A DNA stretch of 40,726 bases, from NCBI GenBank assembly GCA_028282095.1, contig JANQIP010000039.1:1-40726 (forward strand), given 5' to 3'. Every line of letters starts with the position of its first letter. The stretch's first letter is position 1. Shown here piece after piece: positions 10,268 through 16,767 of this stretch. This DNA is from Xanthobacteraceae bacterium (lineage in GTDB: Bacteria; Pseudomonadota; Alphaproteobacteria; Rhizobiales; Xanthobacteraceae). The notes below the pieces were generated by a model, which saw only the letters and a program-made list of their open reading frames with translations, searched no databases and had not been told where the DNA came from. The translations under genes and the position numbers were made by a program.

Positions 10268-10756
10268 CTATCTCTCGCGGTCGGCTTCGCGGTCCTGTCC
10301 GCGGGCGGCTTCCTGCCGGGCTGCTTTGGCGATGGCGCTTGCCAGCGGTTTATCGGGTCGTTCGATTGTGTCCAGTGCAGCGTGACACATATCGCGCGCG
10401 GTTTCAGCGCCAGGTGACAGCGGGCGCTCCACCACCAGATCATCAAGGACCTGTGCGACCCTCTTGAGGCAACAATGAACGGCGTCGTCTCGGCGCACCG
10501 ACTCACCGGCCCAATGCAAACCCCGCCATCTCAGATCATCATCGGCCACGGGCCGTTTGATCTGCTCAATGAGCTCGCCTGTGCGTGGATCGTGGCCGAA
10601 CCGCGTCAGCTTGCCGTTGATATAACGGGCGAGAAGGACGCTGTGCCGGACCGGATATTTGTCGTTATTGGCGACGAGCGGTGTTCCATACCGGTGGAGC
10701 TCGAATTGCTGCAACCTTCCGCCATCCAGCCCTTCCGGTGTCGGCTCGCGCGTCAT
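10268..10756 (-). CDS. Hypothetical protein with a duplicated small domain (162 aa)
   Basis: Soluble protein of unknown function. The N-terminal part (FELHRYGTPLVANNDKYPV) is unique, while the stretch VLDDLVVERPLSPGAETAR (about 104-122) followed by CHAALDTIE closely resembles a stretch in the preceding gene's product. The start overlaps the stop of that gene by 4 nt (ATGA), so the two are translationally coupled. It is the first gene inside the left end of the island. The C-terminus is basic and charged (GQDREADRER). Confidence 0.65.
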   Translation of the reverse strand: MTREPTPEGLDGGRLQQFELHRYGTPLVANNDKYPVRHSVLLARYINGKLTRFGHDPRTGELIEQIKRPVADDDLRWRGLHWAGESVRRDDAVHCCLKRVAQVLDDLVVERPLSPGAETARDMCHAALDTIERPDKPLASAIAKAARQEAARGQDREADRER

Positions 10757-11010
10757 TTTGCGATCCAGAAATAATCGCCGTCAGGAGCGGTTTCTCCGCG
10801 GATGAAACCGCCCGAATTCCCGTCGATTTCACTGAGAAGTGAATGGCAGTTGTGGCGTTCCCATTCGGCGTCGGGAGAAAGCGGTCGCTCCAGCGCCAGT
10901 TCATCCAGCGCTTTGACGGCCGCCGACAAGACTTCATACGCCTGCTCGCCCGACAGCTCGGGGCCGGAGTTTGAGTTTCTACGCTGCTTCTCCCTTGCCA
11001 AGAAAATCAC
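10753..11010 (-). CDS. Small hypothetical protein, paralogous domain to its neighbour
   Basis: An 85-residue protein. Residues about 36-60 (ALDELALERPLSPDAEWER, then CHSLLSEID) match the neighbour's VLDDLVVERPLSPGAETAR motif, suggesting duplication of a small helical unit with a conserved Cys-His. The stop overlaps the next start in ATGA. Upstream is the terminator of the gene at 11067. Function unknown. Confidence 0.65.
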   Translation of the reverse strand: MIFLAREKQRRNSNSGPELSGEQAYEVLSAAVKALDELALERPLSPDAEWERHNCHSLLSEIDGNSGGFIRGETAPDGDYFWIAK

Positions 11011-11046
11011 CTCTCCAGTTCAGTCTAACAGATCGCGGAGTAAGAT

Positions 11047-11078
11047 ACGAAAAAGACGCTGCCGCATTACCGCGTCTT
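11047..11078 (-). terminator. Rho-independent terminator overlapping a stop codon
   Basis: Arms AAGACGC (11053-11059) and GCGTCTT (11072-11078), with a T-run (TTTTTC) on the minus strand after the stem. The right arm lies within the last codons of the gene ending at 11067, so it probably ends that mRNA. Confidence 0.7.
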
Positions 11079-11675
11079 ATCATGATCGTGGTCTTTGCCG
11101 CGCTCAAAGTCGCGCTCATGCGCGGCTTCCTGCTGCGCCGCGCGGTTGAAAGCGCGCAGCCATGACGGATCGCGGGCCGCCTTTTCGAATTCCGGCGTAA
11201 TGCGCTGCCGGTCGCGTTCGGCTTGTTTCAGGAAACTGTCACGGTCGCGCTGCTGGACTTCGCGCTGGTTGTTGCGTTCATGGCGCTGCGCGGCGAGCAC
11301 GTCTTTTTCAGCCTTGTCTTTGGCCTGCTTCAGTTCACGGCTATATTCCTGCGTGGCGCGGCCTTCGACGATATCCTGTATGGCGAAGCTGAGTTGCTGC
11401 CGGTCCTTGAACTGGTTGCGGTGGGCGTCGGGCCGCAGATGCGGCTCCTTGTCCTGGAACAGGTTCGTACGCATGCGTTCCGCCACCTGATCTTTCCACT
11501 GTTGCTGGTGGGTATCGCGCAGCGCCTTCGCGGCAATCTCCTGTTGCTGGCGCAACTCATCAAAGGCCTTGCGTTGCTCGGGCGTCAGCGCGGCGATCAG
11601 CCGCTGGCGCCGCTGTTCCTCCAGCGCGCGTGCCTCCTCGAAAGCGGGACCCGCCGGATGCCGTGGATCGTCCAT
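11067..11675 (-). CDS. Charged coiled-coil protein following the relaxase
   Basis: A 202-residue, very polar protein made of long charged helices (RELKQAKDKAEKDVLAAQR, RQQQEIAAKALRDTHQQQ) and a His/Asp-rich end (GKDHDHDKTR). No membrane span. The frame is open to 11744 with a TTG; I prefer the ATG at 11675, which has GAGAG upstream, with ATG 11708 as another possibility. It follows the relaxase C-terminus on the same strand and has similar composition, so it is probably a mobilisation accessory protein. Specific function unknown. Confidence 0.6.
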   Translation of the reverse strand: MDDPRHPAGPAFEEARALEEQRRQRLIAALTPEQRKAFDELRQQQEIAAKALRDTHQQQWKDQVAERMRTNLFQDKEPHLRPDAHRNQFKDRQQLSFAIQDIVEGRATQEYSRELKQAKDKAEKDVLAAQRHERNNQREVQQRDRDSFLKQAERDRQRITPEFEKAARDPSWLRAFNRAAQQEAAHERDFERGKDHDHDKTR

Positions 11676-11763
11676 GGAGCTCTCGTTCCCAAGCTCGCCG
11701 TGCCGCATCCGCCGCCATGATACCGGGCGCCGAGCTGAGGACAACCGCAGGCTACCCGTTTGG

Positions 11764-13267
11764 TTATCGTTCGCGGTCCAGGTCCCTGTCCTTGCCGCGT
11801 CCGCTGGCGCTGCGGCGGGCCTCCTTTTCGGCGGCGCGCTTCATCGCCCTCGCAAAGCCGCTCTCTATACCAAGCGGCCCCGCATCCTTACGGGTCTTGC
11901 GCCAGGCGGCGATCTTCGCGTCCGCGACCTGGCGCGCATGTTCGCGCTCGATCTCGCGTTGCTGGCGCTGCGCTTCGGTCTGCCGCACAGCAATCGCCTC
12001 ACGATCTTTCATCCGCGCCATCTCTGCACGTCGCCGTTCTTGTTCTCTTGCGATCAAGGTGGCGTAGCGGGCCCTCACATCCTTCTCGGCGGCGGCCCGC
12101 GCCGCGCGGTATCGGGCGGTCAGCGCTTTGCGCGCCTGCCGCTGCTCGGCGGACAGCAATTTGCGCGCGGCCTCCTGCCGGCGGCGTGTGATGCCGGTGA
12201 TGTCGACAAGCCGTATAAGCCGGCTGCGCAGCCGGCTCTGTCTGTCCTTCAAAGCCTCGCGCGCGCCGCTGATCCGCGCGCATCGCTTCGCGCTGCGGAA
12301 CGAACCGGGCGCTGACATCGCTCACCGCCGCTGTCAGTCTTTGATCGCGCTCCGCCCGCAGTTTTTTGACGCGCTCAAGGAAGGCTTGCGAGGCTGCCCG
12401 CCGCGCGCTGGTCCGTTCCTGTTCCTCTCTCGCGAGCTGTTCTTCGAGCGCCCGGTCCTTTGCGCGTTCGTCTTTCTCGAACTGCGCCCAGACGGCGGTC
12501 TCGGGATTCCTGGAGCGCGCCGCACGCTCCAGATTGAGATCGATGATGTGCACGTTGAATTCCCGCCGCGTACGCCCGTTATCGATCGAGGGATAATCGA
12601 TCACCCGGCCGCAACCATTGATGCGCCGGCGCGAGCGCGGACGCCTGATGTTGCCCTCGATATGCTGCGCGTGCGGCCCTTCATGAATGCCGGCCTTGCG
12701 CCTGATCCCCTGCGCCTCCAGCGTTCGGCGGTCGATCCGCGCGTCAATGCCGGCACGCGCGAGCGCTTCGTTGCAGACCGCCTCCCACCGCTCGCGAATC
12801 CACACGACCGCCTGCGGTCCCGGCAGCCCCGCCTTGCGGCGATCGCGGGCGCTGTCGGACAGGCGCAACACGCGGCGGCCTGTCTCGATATCGCGATCAT
12901 GGATTGCGATATGGACATGCGGATTGTGCGCGTCCTCGCCGATCTGGTGGATCGCCGCGAACCACGGGACGAGCTTGCCGCCTGTCAGGTCGGCCATGAG
13001 CGCTTCGACCAGCTCTGCCCGCTAATGCTCGTCCAGTTCCGCCGGCAGTGCGATCCGCAGCTTGTCCAGGACGCGGCCGTTCTTGCGCATGGCGCGTTCG
13101 GCCCGGTCGATCCAGGCTCGCGCCGCGTCCGGCTCATAGGGCATGCGCTCGGCGAGCAGCACCGGGTCCGCATCCGGCCGACTGATATAGCGGATATGCG
13201 CGCCCGCGGTGCCGGCGGCATGAGTCGAGCGCCCGATGCTTTTCAGGTTGCAGCTATAGATCGCCAC
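11764..13267 (-). pseudogene. mobA: MobA/MobL-type relaxase, broken by an amber codon and a frameshift
   Basis: Relaxases nick one strand at oriT and pilot it during transfer. The N-terminus (MAIYSCNLKSIGRSTHAAG) and the metal-binding histidine motif NPHVHIAIHDRD fit the MobA/MobL family. The reading frame is cut at 13022-13024 by an in-frame TAG (GAG CAT TAG CGG GCA), and the same frame continues straight on with AELVEALMADLTGG. A +1/-1 shift occurs near a CG-dinucleotide run at 12257-12267, after which the charged C-terminal helices (REALKDRQSRLRSRL) continue in another frame to 11764. All parts are otherwise present, so the breakage seems recent. Amber read-through or an assembly error at the CG run are alternatives. 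Confidence 0.75.
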
Positions 13268-13318
13268 GGCCGCAGCCCCGCGATACGCACCTGCCGCATC
13301 ATTTGCGCTCGGGCGGGC

Positions 13319-13942
13319 TCATCGGGCTGATTGACGCACCCCCAGATGGGGCACGATCAGGCCGATCGCCGCGCTCCGGTTACCCCGAAAAAGGGATGGC
13401 TTGCGCCGGGGCCGTCGGCCCCAAGAGCAAGGCGCACGGGTTTTGAAACAAAACCCAAAAGTGCGCCCCGCCGGCAATTTACGCGGGTTTGGATTTCCCG
13501 TCCAGAAAGGGCTAGAGCCGGTGTCGCCGCGGACGGCATCGGAATCTCGGTAGACCTTGACGACGGTGCCGTCTGGCAACGTGATTTCGTAGGCCTGCGC
13601 GCGGATGCGCTCCAGTTCCTCCCGTGCCCGTTCAAGCCGTTCTTCTGTTTCGATCAACGCCTGATAGCTGGCGTCATCCAGCCTATTGAGCTCATCGCTG
13701 AGGACATCGATCCGCGTCTGATTGGCCATGACCAGCTGCGCGAAAGACAGGAAAGCGTCGGCTTGCTCGGCGTTCCTGGACTCCGCGTCCGCGTGCACTG
13801 AATTGGGGGATTTGTAGCCGGAATGGACGGCATCGCTGTCTATTGTAGCCAGATAAAGAAGATGGCGCTTTAGTTCCTCGGAGGGTGCGCCGACGATATT
13901 AAACTCACTGCCCGGTCTTATGGTCAAAATTGCCACCTGCAT
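13319..13942 (-). CDS. Mobilisation-region hypothetical protein (207 aa)
   Basis: The N-terminal 140 residues look like a genuine soluble protein, with a helical coiled region (EERLERAREELERIRAQ) and then a small strand motif (ITLPDGTVVKVYRDSD). The last 65 residues (after about 145) are Arg/Pro/Gly-rich and encoded by DNA that includes the oriT candidate; they look like read-through, so the native stop may have been lost or the end rearranged. A promoter is visible upstream. No clear Shine-Dalgarno precedes the ATG. Position between oriT and promoter, upstream of the relaxase, suggests a relaxosome or regulatory role. Confidence 0.55.
   Translation of the reverse strand: MQVAILTIRPGSEFNIVGAPSEELKRHLLYLATIDSDAVHSGYKSPNSVHADAESRNAEQADAFLSFAQLVMANQTRIDVLSDELNRLDDASYQALIETEERLERAREELERIRAQAYEITLPDGTVVKVYRDSDAVRGDTGSSPFWTGNPNPRKLPAGRTFGFCFKTRAPCSWGRRPRRKPSLFRGNRSAAIGLIVPHLGVRQSAR
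13438..13470. other. Candidate oriT of the RSF1010/MOBQ type
   Basis: A perfect 8-bp inverted repeat with 3-nt loop (GGGTTTTG aaa CAAAACCC, 13438-13456) is followed at once by AAAAGTGCGCCCC. RSF1010 oriT has the same layout: an inverted repeat with a short loop followed by a TAAGTGCGCCCT-type nic core. It lies 170 bp upstream of the MobA/MobL-like relaxase. The match is by eye. Confidence 0.6.
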
Positions 13943-13966
13943 CAGTATTGATAGTACTCTATTACC

Positions 13967-13996
13967 ATTTTAGGGTGTCAAGCGGTCTATTGTCAA
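13967..13996 (-). promoter_or_regulatory. Sigma-70-like promoter
   Basis: On the minus strand TTGACA (13991-13996) and TAAAAT (13967-13972) are spaced by 18 bp, about 25 bp before the start at 13942. A second TTGACA (13976-13981) with TACTAT (951-956 of the same kilobase) overlaps it. An AGTACT palindrome near 13952 could be an operator. Confidence 0.5.
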
Positions 13997-14226
13997 AACT
14001 ATCGATCTTGAAAGTCAGCGGTTAGTGCGAGCGAAAGCAACGACAATCAAACCGCTACGCTCATCCGCTCCGATAAAGCGAGGTGTCTTCAGGGTGAGGA
14101 TTCCAACAGGCTATTTCTCAAACTCAGTAAATCAATACGATTTGCCATGGAAAACCATCGTAGAGACTGCCCTGCGTTGCCCCAAGAAGATGCGTCCGTC
14201 AGGCGCATTCTGCTGAGGATAAGAAG

Positions 14227-14253
14227 GAAGAGGGCGCATTACGCGCCCTCTTC
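14227..14253 (-). terminator. Strong hairpin terminator
   Basis: An 11-bp perfect stem (GAAGAGGGCGC / GCGCCCTCTTC) with a 5-nt loop starts 4 bp after the stop of the minus-strand gene at 14257. A moderately T-rich tract follows on the minus strand. Confidence 0.75.
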
Positions 14254-14256
14254 TGC

Positions 14257-14544
14257 TTATGCCTCTTCCGAACCGGCATCGGCTTCATCGTCGCCATCGG
14301 CACCTTGGCCGTCTTCGACCTGATCGTCCTCGTCGCGAGGCGGAAGAACGACTCGGCCGTCGAAATCGACCGGAAGCACGTTGAGGAAGACCGTGAGACC
14401 TTCGCCGTTCTTGTGCTCCCAGACGCCGCCGAGGCGGGTCCAGAATTTCCGGCCGCGGCCCGCGTCAGAGACGTGATAAGCGATCAGCTTCGGCGGGTTG
14501 GATTGACGGTTCTGGTTGCGGTTATTGGTTTGGTTCTGTGCCAT
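14257..14544 (-). CDS. Conserved small protein of mobile elements (95 aa)
   Basis: A polar N-terminus (MAQNQTNNRNQNRQSN), then a compact domain with KFWTRLGGVWEHKNGEGLTV and LNVLPVDFDGRVVL, and a very acidic tail (DEDDQVEDGQGADGDDEADA). Proteins of this build are common on plasmids and integrative elements of Hyphomicrobiales, with no known function. AAAGGAAAGGAAC gives an excellent ribosome site. It is preceded by a long GC-rich inverted repeat and followed by a strong terminator, so it is a single-gene unit. Confidence 0.7.
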   Translation of the reverse strand: MAQNQTNNRNQNRQSNPPKLIAYHVSDAGRGRKFWTRLGGVWEHKNGEGLTVFLNVLPVDFDGRVVLPPRDEDDQVEDGQGADGDDEADAGSEEA

Positions 14545-14610
14545 GTTCCTTTCCTTTCATGTTTGGGTTGGCTCGGTACGCCTTCGAAACTGACAGGGCG
14601 TAAAAGCAGG

Positions 14611-14732
14611 CGGTTCAAGCCAGACGGCGGGGAGCGGGTATCGCCCGTTCTGCACAAGCGCCGCAGAGAAGCGGAGGCGCGCGGAAGAATGGGGAAACCC
14701 CGCCGCCTCCCCGAAGGGGTTGGCTTGAACCG
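14611..14732. repeat. Long inverted repeat upstream of the 14257 gene
   Basis: CGGTTCAAGCCA (14611-14622) pairs perfectly with TGGCTTGAACCG (14721-14732), and CGGCGGGG (14625-14632) pairs with CCCCGCCG (14698-14705). It lies 67 bp before the start of the minus-strand gene and may form a structured leader or cruciform. The rest of 14733-15100 shows no supported gene. Confidence 0.6.
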
Positions 14733-15100
14733 GATGCGCGCCCGGTCATCGTGGCGTATCGATCGAGCGGACCCGGACTGAATGAAGGAAGGAGATTTCA
14801 GGGCACATAAAGGACCAAAGCGCTCCGAATATTTCTGAAGCGCATGCCCCGCCGTGAGCGGACAATTTCGCCGGAACGTTGTGATGACGGAGGGACGCAG
14901 ACGAACCATTTGAGACCTGACTGTGGAACAAATGGGAGTAACAAGAAACGTGAAGGGCTGGATTCATGAACAGCCCCGCCGGATCAAGACGGCGCTCTGG
15001 CTGATTGCAAACGAAGCGGCAGACGGCAGCAAGAAAGGCCGGATCGCGGAGCGATGACGATGCGTATGTCGGCGGCAAGCGAAGAAGAAGAGTTGGCGCA

Positions 15101-15358
15101 TTATCGCCCCGCTTCCTGCGCCTCCAGCCAATCGCCCCAGGCGACGGTCAGAAAGCGCCTGCGGCGCACGTCATACAGGAGCGTTTCGGTGTAGGGATCG
15201 CCGGGGTCGGCACAGAGCGCATCGGGCGCTTCATCCGGACAATGATGCGTCTCGCCGAGCCGCAGCGTTCTGACGCCGTGGCCGCCGTTTGCGGCCGCTG
15301 TGAACGCAAGCCGGACCTCGGCGGCAGCAAGACAGGAAAGCAAATGCTGACGCGTCAT
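15101..15358 (-). CDS. Hypothetical protein, third gene of the mob operon
   Basis: An 85-residue protein (MTRQHLLSCLAAAEVRLAF start; VRRRRFLTVAWGDWLEAQ near the end). Its start overlaps the stop of the relaxase-like gene by 4 nt, giving a tightly coupled mobC - relaxase-like - hypothetical operon. No recognised domain; soluble. Its job is presumably linked to the mob module by position only. Confidence 0.6.
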   Translation of the reverse strand: MTRQHLLSCLAAAEVRLAFTAAANGGHGVRTLRLGETHHCPDEAPDALCADPGDPYTETLLYDVRRRRFLTVAWGDWLEAQEAGR

Positions 15359-15711
15359 GGCGCATCTCCCGCATGATCGGGCGCACGACCGTCATGATCG
15401 GTGAGAGTCATGCCGTCCGTGACGATGATGCGCGGCTGGCCGGAAAGGCCGAGCCGATCTTCGATCACGGTGATGGCCTGCATGTATTGCGCGCGTGTCA
15501 GGGGCCGCGGCGGATTGATGAAGGCGGCGTAGACGCCTTCGGTCGCGCGCGTGCCTTTGGTATAGGCGTCGAACTCGACCAGCGCGCCGTCCACGTCGCG
15601 GGCAATCGTGCCGCTTAGTTCCGCGATCTCGATGGTTTCATTGTCGGCGGCATTTTGCAGATGCGCCGCAAGCCAGCGCGTGTTGCCGGTTTGCAGGCCG
15701 CCGATAATCAT
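15355..15711 (-). CDS. Relaxase N-terminal-like protein lacking the histidine motif
   Basis: Residues 1-95 resemble the start of relaxase/mobilisation nucleases: a short opening strand, LAAHLQNAADNETIEIAEL, GTIARDVDGALVEFDAYTKG and LTRAQYMQAITVIEDRLGL. In the full family this is followed by the metal-binding histidine triad and several hundred residues; here the protein ends after IIVTDGMTLTDHDG, at 118 aa. It overlaps mobC (ATGA) upstream and the next gene downstream by 4 nt. Either it is a remnant left by an internal deletion or a compact accessory protein. It should not nick DNA by itself. Confidence 0.6.
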   Translation of the reverse strand: MIIGGLQTGNTRWLAAHLQNAADNETIEIAELSGTIARDVDGALVEFDAYTKGTRATEGVYAAFINPPRPLTRAQYMQAITVIEDRLGLSGQPRIIVTDGMTLTDHDGRAPDHAGDAP

Positions 15712-16058
15712 GGCGCGAGCCCCATCGATTCGAGCAGGACAAGGCGCAGTTCGGACTGATCGCGGATCGCGGTCTCGACGGCCTGCGGATCAACGCCTTC
15801 GGCGCGTGCAACCGCGTCGCGGAAAGCGGTGTTGAGCTGGGCAATTTCGGCAAGAAGCCGGACGGCGAGTTGGTGGTTGACCGTGGGCCGGTGCGCCGTG
15901 CGCGGGGGCGGCATATGGAGGGCGGAATGGCGCAGGTAGGAAGCGATCGTTAGACCGGCGTGGTCTGCGTATGCGCAAAGCAGCGCGTCTTCCAGAGTGG
16001 TGAGGCGCACCGTGCGCTTTACTTTGCGCTGCCGTTTTTCGCTTCCGCTTTCCGCCAT
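15708..16058 (-). CDS. mobC: MobC-like relaxosome accessory protein
   Basis: A 116-residue protein with a basic start (SEKRQRKVKRTVRLTTLED) and a ribbon-helix-helix type segment (HAGLTIASYLRHSAL), the usual build of MobC proteins that bind oriT and assist the relaxase. The C-terminal half is helical (QLAVRLLAEIAQLNTAF). The frame is open to 16526, but the ATG at 16058 has a clear GGAGAAG and the upstream translation looks non-coding. Its stop overlaps the next start in ATGA. Confidence 0.8.
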   Translation of the reverse strand: MAESGSEKRQRKVKRTVRLTTLEDALLCAYADHAGLTIASYLRHSALHMPPPRTAHRPTVNHQLAVRLLAEIAQLNTAFRDAVARAEGVDPQAVETAIRDQSELRLVLLESMGLAP

Positions 16059-16104
16059 TTCTTCTCCGTTTTGGGGCCAATCCAATGCGGCCCGTGAGCT
16101 TTGG

Positions 16105-16447
16105 CCTGCCTTTGCCGGAGCCCCCGCTCCGCTTGCGGTCAAGGCAGGTCGTGATCCAACGCCGAAACGTTGGTCATGGGGTTCCACAAGCCGCCGTAAA
16201 GGCGGCGGCCATGCCGCATCCCGCTGTCGGGACCTTGCGGCTTGGAGGGGAGAGCGAAGTCTCCCCTTGGTCGTGATGCAGCGTGTTTGCCGCGCCCGAA
16301 GGGCGCTATGATCCACGCCGCTGCGCGGCTTCGGATCGGTGGGCGAAACCGCTGCGCGATGGGTCGAGGGAGAGCACCATCTCCCCGTCAGGTTTCCAAA
16401 GGGCACGAAGGCTCTTTGGCCGTGATGCAGCGCCGGAACGCTGCATC
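16105..16447. repeat. Hairpin-rich non-coding region upstream of mobC
   Basis: Several hairpins: CCTGCCTT/AAGGCAGG (16105-16148), CCAACG/CGTTGG (16156-16173), GGGGAGA/TCTCCCC (about 16240-16265) and GATGCAGCG/CGCTGCATC (16424-16447). The second and the last share the frame GTGAT - arm - CCGRAA loop - arm but differ in arm sequence while keeping pairing. TTGGYCGTGATGCAGCG occurs twice (about 16265 and 16416). No gene is supported from 16059 to 16767. It may be a leader, origin or oriT surroundings. Confidence 0.5.
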
Positions 16448-16510
16448 GGCTGAACCGAACCTCAACAGGCGGTGAAGCCGAATAGCCGGAGGCCAAACGG
16501 GGGGCGGCGT

Positions 16511-16596
16511 CTTTTGCAAAATGCAAAAGTCCGAAAAGGATGAGCCCCCCTCAAGATGAGCGCGGGGAGTCCGCGCACATCTTGTATCCTTTGCTA
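16511..16596. other. Candidate second oriT (RP4-like layout)
   Basis: A hairpin CTTTTGCA aaa TGCAAAAG (16511-16529) is followed by a long imperfect palindrome with arms CAAGATG (16552-16558) and CATCTTG (16578-16584), inner arms CGCGG/CCGCG, and outer arms AAAGGAT/ATCCTTT. Directly after the right arm is TATCCTTTGC. In RP4 oriT an inverted repeat is followed directly by a TATCCTG nic site, so the layout is similar. It lies upstream of the mobC operon. A replication origin is an alternative. Confidence 0.4.
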
Positions 16597-16716
16597 AAAC
16601 CCTTTTCCCTATTCTCTTAGTTTACATAATACTACCCATGGATGCAATCAAAAATTTGAATACAACCGAGAAAAAACAGCGAATTTAATGCTGACAGGCA
16701 TGTTGGACCACCATTG

Positions 16717-16757
16717 AAAAAGCGGCTCGCGCCCTTTTATGGGGGCGCTCGCCGCTC
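16717..16757 (-). terminator. Terminator of the parB-like gene
   Basis: On the minus strand a GC-rich stem (AGCGGC...GCCGCT with inner GCGCCC/GGGCGC) is followed by TTTTTC. It starts about 10 bp after the stop at 16768. Confidence 0.8.
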
Positions 16758-16767
16758 GTGAGACGGT

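Noticed and set aside
14025..14216. 63-codon plus frame with a GTG start
   Set aside because: No ribosome site, composition not protein-like, and it sits between a promoter for the other strand and a terminator.
16059..16526. N-terminal extension of mobC
   Set aside because: The extra 156 codons lie in hairpin-rich DNA and translate to Arg/Pro/Ala-rich sequence; the ATG at 16058 has a clear ribosome site.
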